A DNA stretch of 64,000 nucleotides from Mallotus nudiflorus (GCA_947683625.1 CANTUR010000069.1:310001-374000); one strand, 5' to 3'. Counted from the first letter of the stretch, positions 11,627 through 23,111 are shown. A program made the numbers and translations. Notes: generated from the letters alone by a model not told the origin.

Positions 11627-13235
11627 TGATACAATGCAAATATGCATAGTTATTTAGGTATTATAAGTATTGTTTTATTTAATTTTAGTTTAGTTTATTT
11701 TTTTATTTAGTTATGCAAATACTATTTTTAGTTCCAATTACTTTGTATGGTAGTTTGTATGTTTATATATGTTTTTAGGTTCAATTGATTGATGTATGGG
11801 AAGGACTTTAGACTTGTTAGAATGAAGTATGAAGCTTGAGAAGCAAAAAGGAAGTTGAATTGATACTGGCACGAGTCGTTACAATGGGAATGAGTTGTGA
11901 CAGAGGCATGCCGTGCTGAGCCATAGTCAGTCACGAGTCATCCCAATGATGTCTCACTAAAGGGTTGCAACTTTCTAGCTTTGAGAATTTTTCATATTTT
12001 GGCTATAACTTCCTCTACAGACAACCAAATGAGGTGATTCAAGTTTCTCTAGAAAGATAACTCAGAGATCTAGAACTTTCATGCAGGGATGTTCTTAAGA
12101 TAAGGTAATTTGGAAGGAAAAAAATTCCTTGGAAGTTACTATATTTACATAAAGTTGTGACCCTTCATTTAAAAGGATACCTTTCCAATTATAACTCCTT
12201 TTAAGCACCTATAGGGTCTATATATAGATCAATTATGACCTAAGACAGAGGAGGATTAAAAAATATATAACTTCATTATAGCAATTATTGCTTAGACTTA
12301 GTGTTTGAAGATCAACTAGAAGGAGATCAAGTGAGAAGCAAGAAGAGAAGATTGCTTTACATCAAGCAAGTGTTGGAAGATTTAGTAAAAAGGGTTTTAT
12401 CAATTCTCTTTCTTCTTTTCTTATTGTTCTCTAACTATGTTTCTTGGCTAAGTCTTGTTTGAGAAGCAATGATGAATTAAATAAGAACTACATTTTGTAT
12501 CTTATTTTGTTTATGACTTAATTTTAATTAGTTTTAATTAAGTTATTTATAATTTATCACCATAGGTAACTTGTTTTAATCAAAATTACTTACAACAAGA
12601 GTTGGAGTAATTTGGTGGACATATAATTAAAATTACTTAAGAATTGGATTTACTTGGAGATAAGGAATTTATTTTAAGGGAAAAGAATTAGTATAATTAC
12701 TTTATGATTTTTGTCTATCTCTACAAAGACACGAGAGTGATTATAGACTTTAGACGGAATCATCCTTGATCAACAACGAGAGTTGCTTTTAAGGATTTAT
12801 TGGTGTAATGTGATTTCTGATTTTGTCTTATCTCTGCAATACAACGAGAGGGCTTGCAGACTCTAAGAGGAAATACTTTTAATTGATAACGAGAGTTACC
12901 TTTAGAGACTCTAACTTTAAATTGATAATGAGAATTGCTTTTAAAGATTATATGCACTAATTTCCAATTAATATATTTTTTGATAATCTTTTATAAGTTC
13001 TTATTTACATTTTGAATTGTGCTTCTCTTATATATATTTACATTTTATTTCTATTTAGCATTATAGTAAATTAGTAGTAATTAGATTCTTTAATTTATTT
13101 TGATTTAGTTTTGCCTATCCATCTAAGTAACTATCCAGTTCATATAGAATTGCCCAAAAATTCTCGAGTGTTCGACACCCTACTTACTCTATACTAAGTC
13201 CTAAAGACTAGGGTTATACAATTCTACCCGCTTGA
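11627..13235 (+). repeat. 5' LTR of Athila copy 1
   Basis: About 1.6 kb, beginning TGATACAATGC. The end is placed at 13235 by alignment with the 3' LTR; there the expected final CA reads GA. A TATA-like CTATATATAG lies at 12218-12227 and is repeated in the 3' LTR near 22069-22078. Positions 11869-11950 hold degenerate 'gagtcgtt / gagtcatccca' motifs that return in the internal spacer. Confidence 0.88.
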
Positions 13236-13240
13236 GAATT

Positions 13241-13258
13241 TGGCGTCGTTGCCGGGGA
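13241..13258 (+). other. Primer-binding site of Athila copy 1 (tRNA-Asp type)
   Basis: TGGCGTCGTTGCCGGGGA lies five bases after the LTR. Athila elements are known to prime from tRNA-Asp; compared with the form I expect (TGGCGCC...), one C has become T. Confidence 0.8.
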
Positions 13259-13401
13259 GTTTTTGGATTAGTAATTATTATTAACTTAAGGTAGAGAAAG
13301 GTTGTTTTAGGCCTTGTTTTAATTTTTATTTCTTTATTTTATTTTTATTTTTCATTTTTATTTTTTGGTTATTTTTGTTATTTATTTGATTATAAATTTC
13401 C

Positions 13402-14400
13402 ATGCTCACTAGAAGTACTAGTGATAGTAATTTTAACTTTGATCCTAAAATTGATTTAACTTTACATGCTTTACGTAGTGAACAAAGACAAAGAAGAGAG
13501 AACCAACTTAATTTGAATAGAATGGCTCAACCGGAGAGAAGGACGTTAGGCGATTTTGCAATGCCTGACATCTTGGGTAGTTTTGGTAGAATAGTGGCTT
13601 CGACTATTGCTAATAACAATATTGAGATTGAGCCAAGTATTATACAAATGGTGCAAAATAATCAGTTTAGAGGCTTTGAAGGAGAAGATCCTTATGCCCA
13701 CATTTTGACTTTCCTTAATGTGTGTGCAACCTTCAAGATTAATGGTGTGACAAATGATGCTATAAGGCTACGACTCTTTCCATTTTCAGTCAAGGACAAA
13801 GCACAACTTTGGCTTGCTAGTTTGCTAAATGAATCAATCACAACATGGGATCAATTGAAGCAAGCATTTATGCATAAATATTTTCCACCACACAAGACGA
13901 CCAAGTTTCAAAATAAGATCACTACTTTTAAGCAAAGTCAAAGTGAGACAATCTATTCGACTTAGGAGAGGTTTCAGGAACTTCAACGATAGTGTCCACA
14001 TCATGGCTTGCTGAAATGGATGATTCCTTAAATTTTCTATAATGGATTGACAGATGAAAACAAAAACATCATCAATGCAGCATTTGGTGGAAAATGGATG
14101 GATAAAACGGCTAGAGAAGCCGTAACCTTGCTAAAAGAACTTGCATATCAAGGATACATGGGTGATGAAACCATAATGGCAAAAGCAAGGGGAGTTTTGG
14201 AACTTGACACAATTAAAATAATAAATACAAAGGTAGATGCTCTCACCAAATTAGTAAGTAATTCTCAAATTAATTCGTTAGAATGTGCCAATGTTGTTTG
14301 TGAGACTTGTAGAGGACCTCATTCATATTCTTAATGCAATGTAACTACAAATGAGGATGTGAATTATGTGCAAGGAGGTTTAACCAATGAATGGGGCTAA
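13402..14400 (+). pseudogene. Athila copy 1 gag
   Basis: ATG at 13402 is the first after the leader. The frame reads 'LGDFAMPDILG', then 'ANNNIEIEPSIIQMVQNNQF', then 'DPYAHILTFLNVCATFKINGV' and 'RLRLFPFSVKDKAQLWL', which is the Athila gag core, then 'MHKYFPPHKTTK'. A TAG at 13963-13965 replaces the usual Trp of 'WERFQEL'. The same frame runs on to 14334 through a C-x2-C zinc-knuckle start ('VCETCRGPH', about 14299-14325), then stops. Gag packages the RNA. The stops look like single transitions rather than indels. Confidence 0.85.
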
Positions 14401-15187
14401 ATTCCAATAATTATAACCCTCAGTGGAGGAACCATCCTGGATTCTCATGGTTAACCTATCCTCTCAATTAAACACTCTATATAACCCAAACACCAAATTT
14501 TAAAACCCACCTGATTTTCCTATGAAACAACAAACCTTTAGTCCTACCCATCCTAAACTTACTCTTGAAAATCTTATGGAGCAATTTTTTAATCAACAAA
14601 TGTCTATAAACAAATAAAATGAGGAGCAATTTAAGCAACTAAATTCTAAACTTGAATAAATTGCTACTCATAATTGTATCCTTGAAACCTAAATTGCCCA
14701 ATAAGCCTCTTCATGCAACACTAAACCTTTGGGAAAGCTCCCTAGCCAACCAGAGTATGTACAAAAAGAGTCTTATTAAGCAATTACCTTGCACAGTGGT
14801 AAAGAGGTTGAAAAAGATCTCAATAAGAAAAAGAGAGTGGTTAATGATGAGGACAATGGGGTAGAGATTGAATAGGTGGATGTTAGAAGTAAAAATGATG
14901 AAAAGTGTGAGAAGAAAAGTAATAAGGAAGATGCCTTACCATCAAAGAATGAGGAATCAAATGTGGATATTAAAACTCTTCCTTTTCCTCAAAGGTTCAT
15001 AAGGCATAACTTAGACAAGCAATTTAGAAAATTTCTTGATTATCTTAAGGAAATTACTATCACCATACCATTTATGGATGCTATTAGAGATATGCCAGCT
15101 TGGGGTAAATTCTTGAAGGATATTATTAATCATAAAAGCAAGCTTGAAGATTATGGTTTAATATCTCTTGTTTAAGAATCCAAAGCC
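14401..15187 (+). pseudogene. Athila copy 1 gag-protease linker
   Basis: Glu/Lys-rich linker with several stops. The best part, 14876-15175, reads 'LPFPQRFIRHNLDKQFRKFLD' followed by 'DMPAWGKFLKDI', the conserved block just before the Athila protease ('PFPQRL' then 'MPxYxKFLKDI'). It shares its frame with the protease below, separated only by stop codons. Confidence 0.75.
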
Positions 15188-16096
15188 ATGTACTCCAAGT
15201 CTCCACCAAAACTTAAGGATCCCAGTTCTTTTATGGTTCCTTGTATAATTGGAGGTACGCATTTTGATAAAGCATTATGTGATATTGGTGCTAATGTTAG
15301 CCTTATGCCTTATTCTATTTATAAAAAGCAAAATTTGGATGAGCTCAAGCCTGCCAATATGTGTCTTTCTATGGCAGATAAATCTGTTACATATCCACTT
15401 GGCATTATAGAAAATGTGCCAACTAAAGTGGGTAAGTTTGTAATACCAGCTAACTTTGTTGTGTTAGAAATGGAGGAGGATCTTGAGATCCCAATTTTGT
15501 TTGAAAGACCATTTTTTAGGATAGCAAAAGTAATCATTGATATGAAGAAAGGAAATATCACATTAGAGTTGGATAATGAATGTATGGAATTTGATGTGCT
15601 GAATATAATGAAGTCAACACCAGTGGAAGTGGCAAGCATAATTGATTCTATTGATGTTATTGATGAATGCATTGAAGAAGTAATTCATGAATGTTTAAGG
15701 AATGATTCTATGAAGTTATACATGATGGAAGAAGCTAATGAGCAAATTTTGGAGGTAATTCCATATCAACCTTTTCAAAGGACATCAAGATTTGAACCTT
15801 CAAGGAGAGAGGATAATCCAAAAGATACTACATCAAATGAAGAAGTTGAGTTAGAGCTTAAGCCTCTACCATCAAATCTCATATATGCATTTCTTAACTC
15901 TAATCTTAAATTTCCTTTTACTATTAATTCATCTTTGCCTAATGATAATGTTGATGCCTTATGTGATGCATTTAATAGACATAAGAATGCCATTAGTTAT
16001 TCTATAAATGATTTGAAGGATATTAGTCCTCATATATGTATGCATAGAATTATTTTAGAAGATAATGTTAAGCCTTCCATTGAAGGTCAAAGATGA
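15188..16096 (+). pseudogene. Athila copy 1 aspartic protease and linker to RT
   Basis: A 302-codon open stretch. The active site 'ALCDIGANVSLMP' (Asp-Ile-Gly) is near residues 30-42. It is followed by 'LADKSVTYPLGIIENV', 'KFVIPANFVVLEMEED' and 'PILFERPFFRIAKVIIDM', all in the order of the retropepsin fold in Athila. The C-terminal 150 residues form the variable acidic linker. A TGA at 16094-16096 separates it from the RT, which continues in the same frame. The protease matures the polyprotein. Confidence 0.85.
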
Positions 16097-17027
16097 TTAA
16101 GCCCTACTCTCAAAGAAGTGGTAAGAAAAGAAGTGACTAAGCTGCTTGATAATGGAATCATATATTCCATTAGTGATAGTAAATGGGTGAGCCCCATTCA
16201 GGTTGTACCAAAACAAGGAGGCTTAACCATTGTTAGGAATGAATCTAATGACTTGATACCTACTGGAATTGTCACAAGATGGCATATGTGTATTGACAAT
16301 AGAAAACTAAATAAAGCAACTAGGAAGGATCACTTCCCATTTCCTTTTATTGACCAAGTTCTTAAGAGGTTAGCTAATTTTTCTTATTTTTGTTATTTGG
16401 ATGGACTTAGTGGGTTCTATCAGATTCTTATTCATCCTAAAGATCAAACTAAGACTACCTTTACATGTCCATATAGTACTTTTACTTTTAGACGTATTCC
16501 TTTTGGTTTATGTAATGCGCCTGCAACTTTCCAAAGATGCATATTTTCCATATTTAGTGATTTACTTGATGATTGTGTAGAAGTTTTTATGGATGACTTT
16601 AGTGTCTACGGTACTAACTTTTCTAATTTTCTAAACAATCTATCTAAAGTTCTTGACAGGTGTATTGAGCATGGATTAGTTCTAAACTAGGAAAAGTGCC
16701 ATTTCATGGCACAATAAGGCATAATTCTTGAACATTTAGTTTCAAAGAGAGGCATTGAAGCTAATAGGGCAAAGATCAAAGTAATTACGAATTTGCCGCC
16801 TCCAAAATGTGTTAAGGATATAAAAAGTTTTCTTAGACATACTGGCTTTTATAGAAGGTTTATCAAAAAAAATTTCTAAAATTGCAAAGCCACTATGTAA
16901 ATTACTTGCCAAGGATGCTAATTTTGAGTTTGATGATGCATGCCTAGAAGCATTTCAAATTTTGAAGAAGGCTCTTATTTTAGTACCTGTTTTGCAGCCA
17001 CCTAATTGGCACCAATAATTTGAGATA
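16097..17027 (+). pseudogene. Athila copy 1 reverse transcriptase
   Basis: In the same frame as the protease, 16118-16690 encodes 'KWVSPIQVVPKQGG', 'MCIDNRKLNKATRKDHFPFPFI', 'LDGLSGFYQI', 'TFTCPYSTFTFRRIPFGLCN' and the active site Phe-Met-Asp-Asp at 16586-16597. A TAG at 16688-16690 ends the open stretch. The RT thumb and connection follow to about 17027 with a frameshift near 16870 in an A-run. All three RT aspartates are present. The enzyme copies the element RNA into cDNA. Confidence 0.88.
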
Positions 17028-17524
17028 ATGTGTGATGCTAGTAACTTTGCAGTGGGGGCTGTTTTGGGGCAAAGAAAGGAAAGTAAACGTTGTGTTATTT
17101 ACTATGCTAGCAAATTACTTGATGATACTCAAATTAACTACACCACTACAAAAAAAAGGAGTTACTTGTTATTATTTATGCATTTTATAAGTTTAGAGCA
17201 TACCTTATAAGGCAAAAGGTGATTGTTTATTCAAATCATGCTGCTCTTAAGTATCTTTTAAGCAAGAAGGATGCAAAACCGAGACTTCTACAATGGATCT
17301 TAATGCTTCAAGAATTTGATTGGGAAGTTACAGACAAGAAAGGAAGTGAGAACCTTATTACTGATCACCTATCAAGGCTTAATCATGATGGATTGAAAAA
17401 GAATGATGATGGTGTGCCAATCAATGAGACATTTCATAATGAATATCTCCTAACTATTGCATCAAAAGAACTTCCATGGTTTGTAGATATTGCAAATTAT
17501 CTTGTAAGTGGTATTCTTCCTTAA
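17028..17524 (+). pseudogene. Athila copy 1 RNase H and tether
   Basis: 17028-17210 reads 'MCDASNFAVGAVLGQR' and 'IYYASKLLDDTQINYTTTKK', the gypsy RNase H start with its first catalytic Asp. After a frameshift near 17213 the frame at 17219-17524 gives 'VYSNHAALKYLLSKKDAKPRL' and 'ENLITDHLSRL', the end of RNase H. The usual Glu after 'TTT' (T-x-KE) is Lys-Arg-Ser here. Two frames mean it is broken. Confidence 0.82.
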
Positions 17525-18740
17525 GTATCTTTTTACATGATAGCAACTTCTACTATTGGGAGGAGTCGTTACTTTACAAAAAGTGTGCGGATGGCTTGAT
17601 TAGACTATGCATTCCCCAAGATGAAGTCCAAGATGTTTTGAAGCATTGTCATTCTTTGGAGGTTGGTGGACATTTTGGAGCATCAAAGACAGCATCTAGG
17701 TACTTTAATCTGGATTTTGCTGGCCTAATTTGTTTAAGGATGCTAGAGAATATATGCTTATATGTGATAGCTATCAGAGGATGGGAAATATATCAAAGAA
17801 ACACGAGATGCCTTTAAAAGGGATTCTTGAAATTGAGATCTTTAATGTTTAGGGAATAGACTTTATAGGTCCATTTCCTAGTTCCTTGGGTTACAAATAT
17901 ATTTTAGTCATGGTCGATTACATCTCCAAGTGGGTAGAAGCCATGCCAACATTGATAAATAATGCTAGAGTGGTTAAGAAAATGATTAAGAAAGTAATTT
18001 TTCCAAGATTTGGTACCCCTAAAGCATTGATAAGTGATGGAGGTTCCCATTTTTGTAACCATATGATTGAAGCTCTCTTGAAAAAGTATGGAGTAACACA
18101 TAAGGTTGCTACTCCATATCACCCACAAACAAATGGGCAAGTCGAGGTGAGTAATAAAGAAATTAAATGGATACTTGAGAAAACAGTGTCTTTTTCAAGG
18201 AAAGATTGGGCATTGAAGCTTGATGATGCATTATGGGCATACAGGATAGCTTTCAAAACCCCAATTGGCTTTACTCCTTATCAATTGATATACAGGAAGT
18301 CATGTCACATACCTATTAAGCTTGAGCACAAAGCATATTGGGCAACAAGAGCTTTGAATTTTGATATGATGAAGGTAGGTGAGAAAAGGTTACTTTAACT
18401 CAATGAAATAGATGAATTGAGAATGAATGATTATGAAAATTCTATGTTATACAAAGATTGTACTAAGTTGTGGCATGATAAGCATTTAACTAAGAAGGAA
18501 TTTCATGAGGGTGAGCTTGTTCTCCTTTTTAATTCAAAACTGAAGTTATTTCTGGGAAAGTTGAAATCATAGTGGTCAGGTCTGTTTAAAGTTGTTAAGG
18601 TATATCCTCATGATGCAATGGAAATTACTAATAATAAAGGGGAAATCTTCAAGGTAAATGGACATCGTCTAAAACCTTACTTGATCAGTGATGCAATTGA
18701 TCCAACCCGATCTATCTCTATCTCCCTTTCTACATCATAA
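17525..18740 (+). pseudogene. Athila copy 1 integrase
   Basis: The zinc-binding end ('HCHSLEVGGHFGASKTA') is near 17643-17695, but its Cys pair is not clear. The core has all DDE residues: Asp in 'GIDFIGPFP' (codon 17859-17861), Asp in 'ISDGGSHF' (18036-18038) and Glu in 'NGQVEVSNKEI' (18144-18146). A 170-codon open stretch at 17886-18398 covers most of the core, ending at a TAA. The C-terminal part continues with stops to 'KVNGHRLKPYL' near 18652-18682. The catalytic triad survives although the frame does not. Confidence 0.85.
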
Positions 18741-19868
18741 TGAAATTAAGGTAAGGTCAAGCTATAGACCTTTAAATTTAGCATGGTAAGACTAAACACA
18801 TTATTTTATTTTATTTTATTACACATTTTTATATTCTATGCTTCAATTTCATTCTTATTTCATTTTATTTTAGTCATCAAAAGTTCTATTTATAACATTT
18901 TTGAATTCACACTTTTTTTACTATTTTATACTATTTCCTTGTCTTAGTTTATTTTACTTATTTATTCACATTTCTTTATTATTAGTTTTAGTACACATTT
19001 GGTTTATGATTAGTTTCTTATTTTTATGCATTCTTTCATATATTGTTTCATTGAAATTGTATTTGCACATTAGCATACTATTACGACTTGTTACATAGTC
19101 ACGAGTCGTTATAGAAAGATAGCATGCCGAGTCATTTTGCAATGGATGACTCGACCTAGGAATACAAGATGCCATAACAAGTCGTTATAGAGGGACAAGT
19201 CATTACAAAGAGTCATCGTGCCGAATCGTTATGCTTGGAATGACTCAATCCCTCACGCAAGAAGTCGTAATAAGTCATTCTTGCGGAATGACTCGATATA
19301 GAAAGCGTCCATACTGACTCAACACCTTGTCCTGAGTCATCCCATCAACATACTTATATGCATTTTACACATCCAATTACACATACTTGTAGCAGCCATA
19401 AGTTAGCACCTTTTTACATCTTTTTATAACTTTTTATTTATTCTTAATTCAATTTTAGATTTGAAAAGTTGTCTTTTTCTTTTAAAGAGGTCATGTCTTT
19501 TCATATTTATACACACCTTTTCACATTTCTCTTACACAACCTTTCACCATCTCTTACACCCTTACACCTTACACCCCTACACTACCTATAAATACACACT
19601 TTTGACCACCCAATTTCCCATATCTTCCATTCTCAAATTTCCAAAAAAATTTCAACACTTAAATACACTCAAACACCTCTTATTCCTTCATCTTCTTTAT
19701 TCTCTCTTTCATAAACACAAGACTCTTCATTTCTTCTCTAAATCAAACCCTACCCGAATCAATACCACCCTTCCTATTCCATCTTCTTTACTCTATTTTT
19801 TCCATTTTAATTTCTTACTCTCTATATATTTTTACACTTTTTAACTTCATTCAATCAACACTAACACC
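18741..19868 (+). other. Athila copy 1 spacer between pol and ORF3
   Basis: T-rich non-coding sequence. The middle (19082-19349) is a cluster of degenerate 'gagtcgtt' motifs, listed separately. The last 400 bases are C/T-rich, and plus-strand translation gives only a low-complexity frame (19461-19844) that I reject as a gene. By position this is where an ORF3 subgenomic promoter or splice acceptor could be, but I cannot see one clearly. Confidence 0.7.
19082..19349 (+). repeat. Degenerate 'gagtcgtt' motif cluster, shared with the LTR
   Basis: About eight imperfect copies of motifs such as acgagtcgtta, aatgactcga and gagtcatccca, spaced 20-45 bases apart and partly in inverted orientation. 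cacgagtcgtta occurs at 19100-19111 and at 11870-11881 in the LTR; gagtcatccca at 19334-19344 and at 11935-11945. Confidence 0.75.
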
Positions 19869-21125
19869 ATGAGAAAGACTAGAGGATCATCATCCAAGAG
19901 GCCACACATTGAAGAATCCCATCAAGAGGAGGAAGAAAATCTGAGCAAGACTTACAAGGCTAAGTTTCTAATCCTTTCACATGCAGAAGGTGCTAAGTTA
20001 ACAACAATCAAGTTTAGAGAAATCTTGGGTTGTAAGTATATTCCTAACTCTCTCTTGAACAATGTGGGTATGCTTGAGGTGTTTGATCAAATGTTAACTT
20101 AATATGGCCTTAAGAAATTTGTTTCTATGTATAAGGACACCTATGTTGATTTAATTACTGAATTCTACACTACCTTGGATGTTAATGAGAATAATTCCCA
20201 AATTTTGGAATTTAGGATGGAAGGAAAGAAACACCAATTAAACTATTATTTCATGCATCGTGTGTTTGATTTTAAAAAGGATGGGTTATGTGATCCCCTC
20301 TCTAACTTGAAGTTGAATAAATTTTGGACATTTTTAACTGATTTGCAAACCCCTTTTCAACCTAAAAAAGCCAAGGCAATGTTCATTAAAGACATGAAAT
20401 ACTGGTTGTTGCATAAGGTCCTAGCATGTGTTATTTTTCATAAGTCTGAGTTCAATAGGGTTTCTACACAAGAAATGTTTCTTATGTGGTGTATTCATAA
20501 CAAGAAGCAAATTTATTAGACTTATTGGATGTTCAATTAGTTATTATTTTATGCTCCACATAAGGATTCACCCTTAACACATGGACATGTGATCACAATA
20601 GTAGTTAAGGCTTTGAATGTTGATCTTGCTAATTATACTCATAGGGTTGAATGCTCTTATTTTACTAACCATGCTTTTGTGAGAAGGGAAGTCATTGATG
20701 CAGGATTCCAATTTTTTCTCACCCGATCACATTCATGTTGGCATGGACTTGATGGATCATATCGAGTTGAGGAGTCTCCAACCACTTATCCAACAGAAAG
20801 TGAACCAAAAGAAGAACTTCCTTAATATCAACCATTTAGAGATGTTCATTTGCTAACCTATCCTCTTTAAAGTGCACTGAGCTCTTCACATGATCACCCT
20901 CCCATTTGGGACCAAATTTTGCACAATCAAATTGCCCTGTAAGGGAAATTGAATTAGATAGAGTTTCACCAAAAATAATTGGTTCATTGTCAACGAAAAA
21001 TGGAGTACAAGTTGAACCAATACTTTGCTCAATCCGGATACTCCATTGAGTCTCCGCCACCTACTCCAACCAACGACTGGGGCAGTATTTCTATCCTGTT
21101 CGTTGCTTGCTTTTCTTTACATTGA
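19869..21125 (+). pseudogene. Athila copy 1 ORF3 (envelope-position, ATHILA ORF-type protein)
   Basis: The ATG at 19869 opens a single 419-codon frame ending at TGA 21123-21125, with no frameshift but eight internal stops (20100, 20517, 20538, 20823, 20868, 20940, 20955, 20976). It starts 'MRKTRGSSSKRPHIEES' (basic, then acidic). The middle has 'LDVNENNSQILEFRM', 'FWTFLTDLQTPF' and 'EMFLMWCIHNKKQ', the pattern of Athila third ORFs. The end has a 'HPPIWDQILHNQI' coiled-coil-like stretch and a Pro/Thr tail. I see no signal peptide or clear membrane span. Function in the family is unknown; the name 'env-like' rests on position only. Confidence 0.75.
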
Positions 21126-22017
21126 GGATAATGTATGCTCTTAAGTGTGGGGGAAGGGATAAATATTAGTATTAGTATATTAATTATTTATATATTAGGA
21201 TGTTATATTATTTTGTGTGTTTGTGCTATATTTTTATGTATTTGCATTAATTTTGTTATTCATTTTGCTCCTATATTAAATAAGTAGCCATCCTTAATAG
21301 TCTTTTTAATTTTGATGAAGTCAATATGTTTTGTTAATAATGAATTTCTTATTGCTCAATTGGTAGAAGTTTAAGTCTCATGTAGTATAAGTAGTAAGTT
21401 TATGTTTTTTTATCTCTTTTTATTATTTTTAAAGTTTAAAGAATGTTTTATTCAACTTGCTAACTATGCTTAAGGCTAGGTAGTAATTATTTAAGCTTAG
21501 GTTTTTTAGAGACTTAGGTAACCTTAGGGAAACTATAGCCATAATACATATGAAAATTACTTTTCAATAATGGATGAAGACTTAAAAAAAGAAAAAAAAG
21601 AAAAATAAAATATTAATAATGCTTGTAAGTTGATGCATCTTGAGTTAGTTGTGTCCAATTGAGTATGCTCCTTAATTGCATTCATTCAGAAAGAAACGTA
21701 TAATGTCACAAGTAAATGGATCTCGAGTAAGTTGAGTGCATTTGTGTTTGCTCCTTATTTTCATTCATTCAAAAAGAGTACATCTAGTAAGTATGCTTAT
21801 GAATAAAATGTCTAAAAATGCCATGAGAAAAGTATGTTAATATGTGTGCTTAACGTTGTCTCAAGGTTGTTTTTGCCTAAGTTTGAAGCACGACTATTTT
21901 AGCTAAGTAGCTTGGTTAGAACTTTGACTTTGTATTTTTTATTTTATTCTTAGTAGATTGAGATAAATTGGTAAACTTGTTGCTTATGCTATGAGACTTA
22001 TTTATTCTATCAGTGTC
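21126..22017 (+). other. Athila copy 1 3' untranslated region
   Basis: Directly after ORF3, 'aagtgtgggggaaggg' (about 21143-21158) is a G/A-rich tract of the kind Athila elements carry downstream of their last ORF. The remaining 850 bases are AT-rich and non-coding, with a loosely repeated 'gagtaagttgagtgcatttg...cattcattcaaaaag' theme at 21640-21780. The region runs into the truncated 3' LTR. Confidence 0.65.
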
Positions 22018-23111
22018 GTTTAAAAGGGTACCTTTCCAATTGTAACTCCTTTTAACCACCTATAGGGTCTATATATAGATCAATTGTGACCTGAGACAGA
22101 GGAGGATTAAAAAATATATAACTTCATTAGAGCAATTATTGCTTAGACTTAGTGTTTAAAGATCAACTAGAAGGAGATGAAGTAAAAAGCAAGGAGAGAA
22201 GATTGTTCTACATCAAGCAAGTGCTGGAAGATTTAGTAAAAAGGGTTTTATCAATTCTCTTTCTTCTTTTCTTATTGTTCTCTAACTATGTTTCTTGGCT
22301 AAGTCTTATTTAAGAAGAAATTATGAATTAAATAAGAACTACATCTTCTATCTTATTTTGTTTATGATTTAATTTCAATTAGTGCTTAATTAAGTTATTT
22401 ATGATTCATCACCATATGTAACTTGTTTTAATCAAAATTACTTACAATGAGATTTGGAGTAATTTGGTGGACATATAATTGAAATTACTTAAGAATTGGA
22501 TAATTGAAATTACTTAAGAATTGGATTTACTTGGAGATAAAGAATTCATTTTAAGGGAAAAGAATTAGTATAATTACTTTATGATTTTGTTTATCTCTAT
22601 AAAGACACGAGAGTGATTGTAGACTCTAGACAGAATCATCCTTGATCAACAATGAGAGTTTCTTTTAAGGATTTATTGGTATAATGTGATTTATGATTTT
22701 ATCTTATCTTTGCAATACAACAAGAGGGCTTGCAGACTCTAAGAGGAAATACTTCTAATTGATAACAAGAGTTACCTTTAAAGACTTTAACTTTAAATTG
22801 ACAATGAGAATTGCTTTTAAAGATTATATGCACTAATTTCCAATTAATATGTTTTATGATAATCTTTTATAAGTTCTTATTTATATTTTGAATTGTGCTT
22901 CTTTTATATATATTTACATTTTATTTCTATTTTGCATTATAGTAAATTAGTTGTAATTAGATTCTTTAATTTATTTTGATTTAGTTTTTTCTATCCATCA
23001 AAGTAACTATCCAGTTAATATAGAATTGCCCAAAAATTACTGAGTGTTCAACACCATACTTACTCTATACTATGTCCTAGAGACTAGGGTTATACAATTC
23101 TACCCGCTTCA
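22018..23111 (+). repeat. 3' LTR of Athila copy 1, lacking its first ~540 bases
   Basis: Matches 12166-13235 of the 5' LTR (for example 3 differences in the 60 bases from 12181) and ends CCCGCTTCA at the target duplication. The 5' LTR's first 540 bases have no counterpart here, so the U3 part is missing. A private 25-base tandem duplication lies at 22476-22525. Confidence 0.88.

Larger units (their letters stand above)
11627..23111 (+). mobile_element. Athila-type Ty3/gypsy retrotransposon, copy 1
   Basis: An 11.5-kb plus-strand element with 5' LTR (11627-13235), tRNA-Asp-type primer site (13241-13258), gag, protease, RT, RNase H and integrase in gypsy order. A spacer, an Athila-type third ORF (19869-21125), a long 3' untranslated part and a 3' LTR (about 22018-23111) follow. 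Gag and RT signatures ('KQGGLTIV' then 'CNAPATFQRC') and the third ORF mark the Athila lineage. Many stops and several frameshifts mean it is dead. It lies inside the 5' LTR of copia copy 1 and is the youngest layer of this nest. Confidence 0.92.

Noticed and set aside
15319..15993. Minus-strand frames over the Athila protease
   Set aside because: Shadows of the plus-strand protease, which has a recognisable active site.
19461..19844. 127-codon plus-strand frame before Athila ORF3
   Set aside because: C/T-rich low-complexity leader sequence; the His/Leu/Phe/Thr composition only reflects the base bias.
20836..21060. 74-codon minus-strand frame
   Set aside because: Lies opposite the end of Athila ORF3, which continues in frame on the plus strand through this region.
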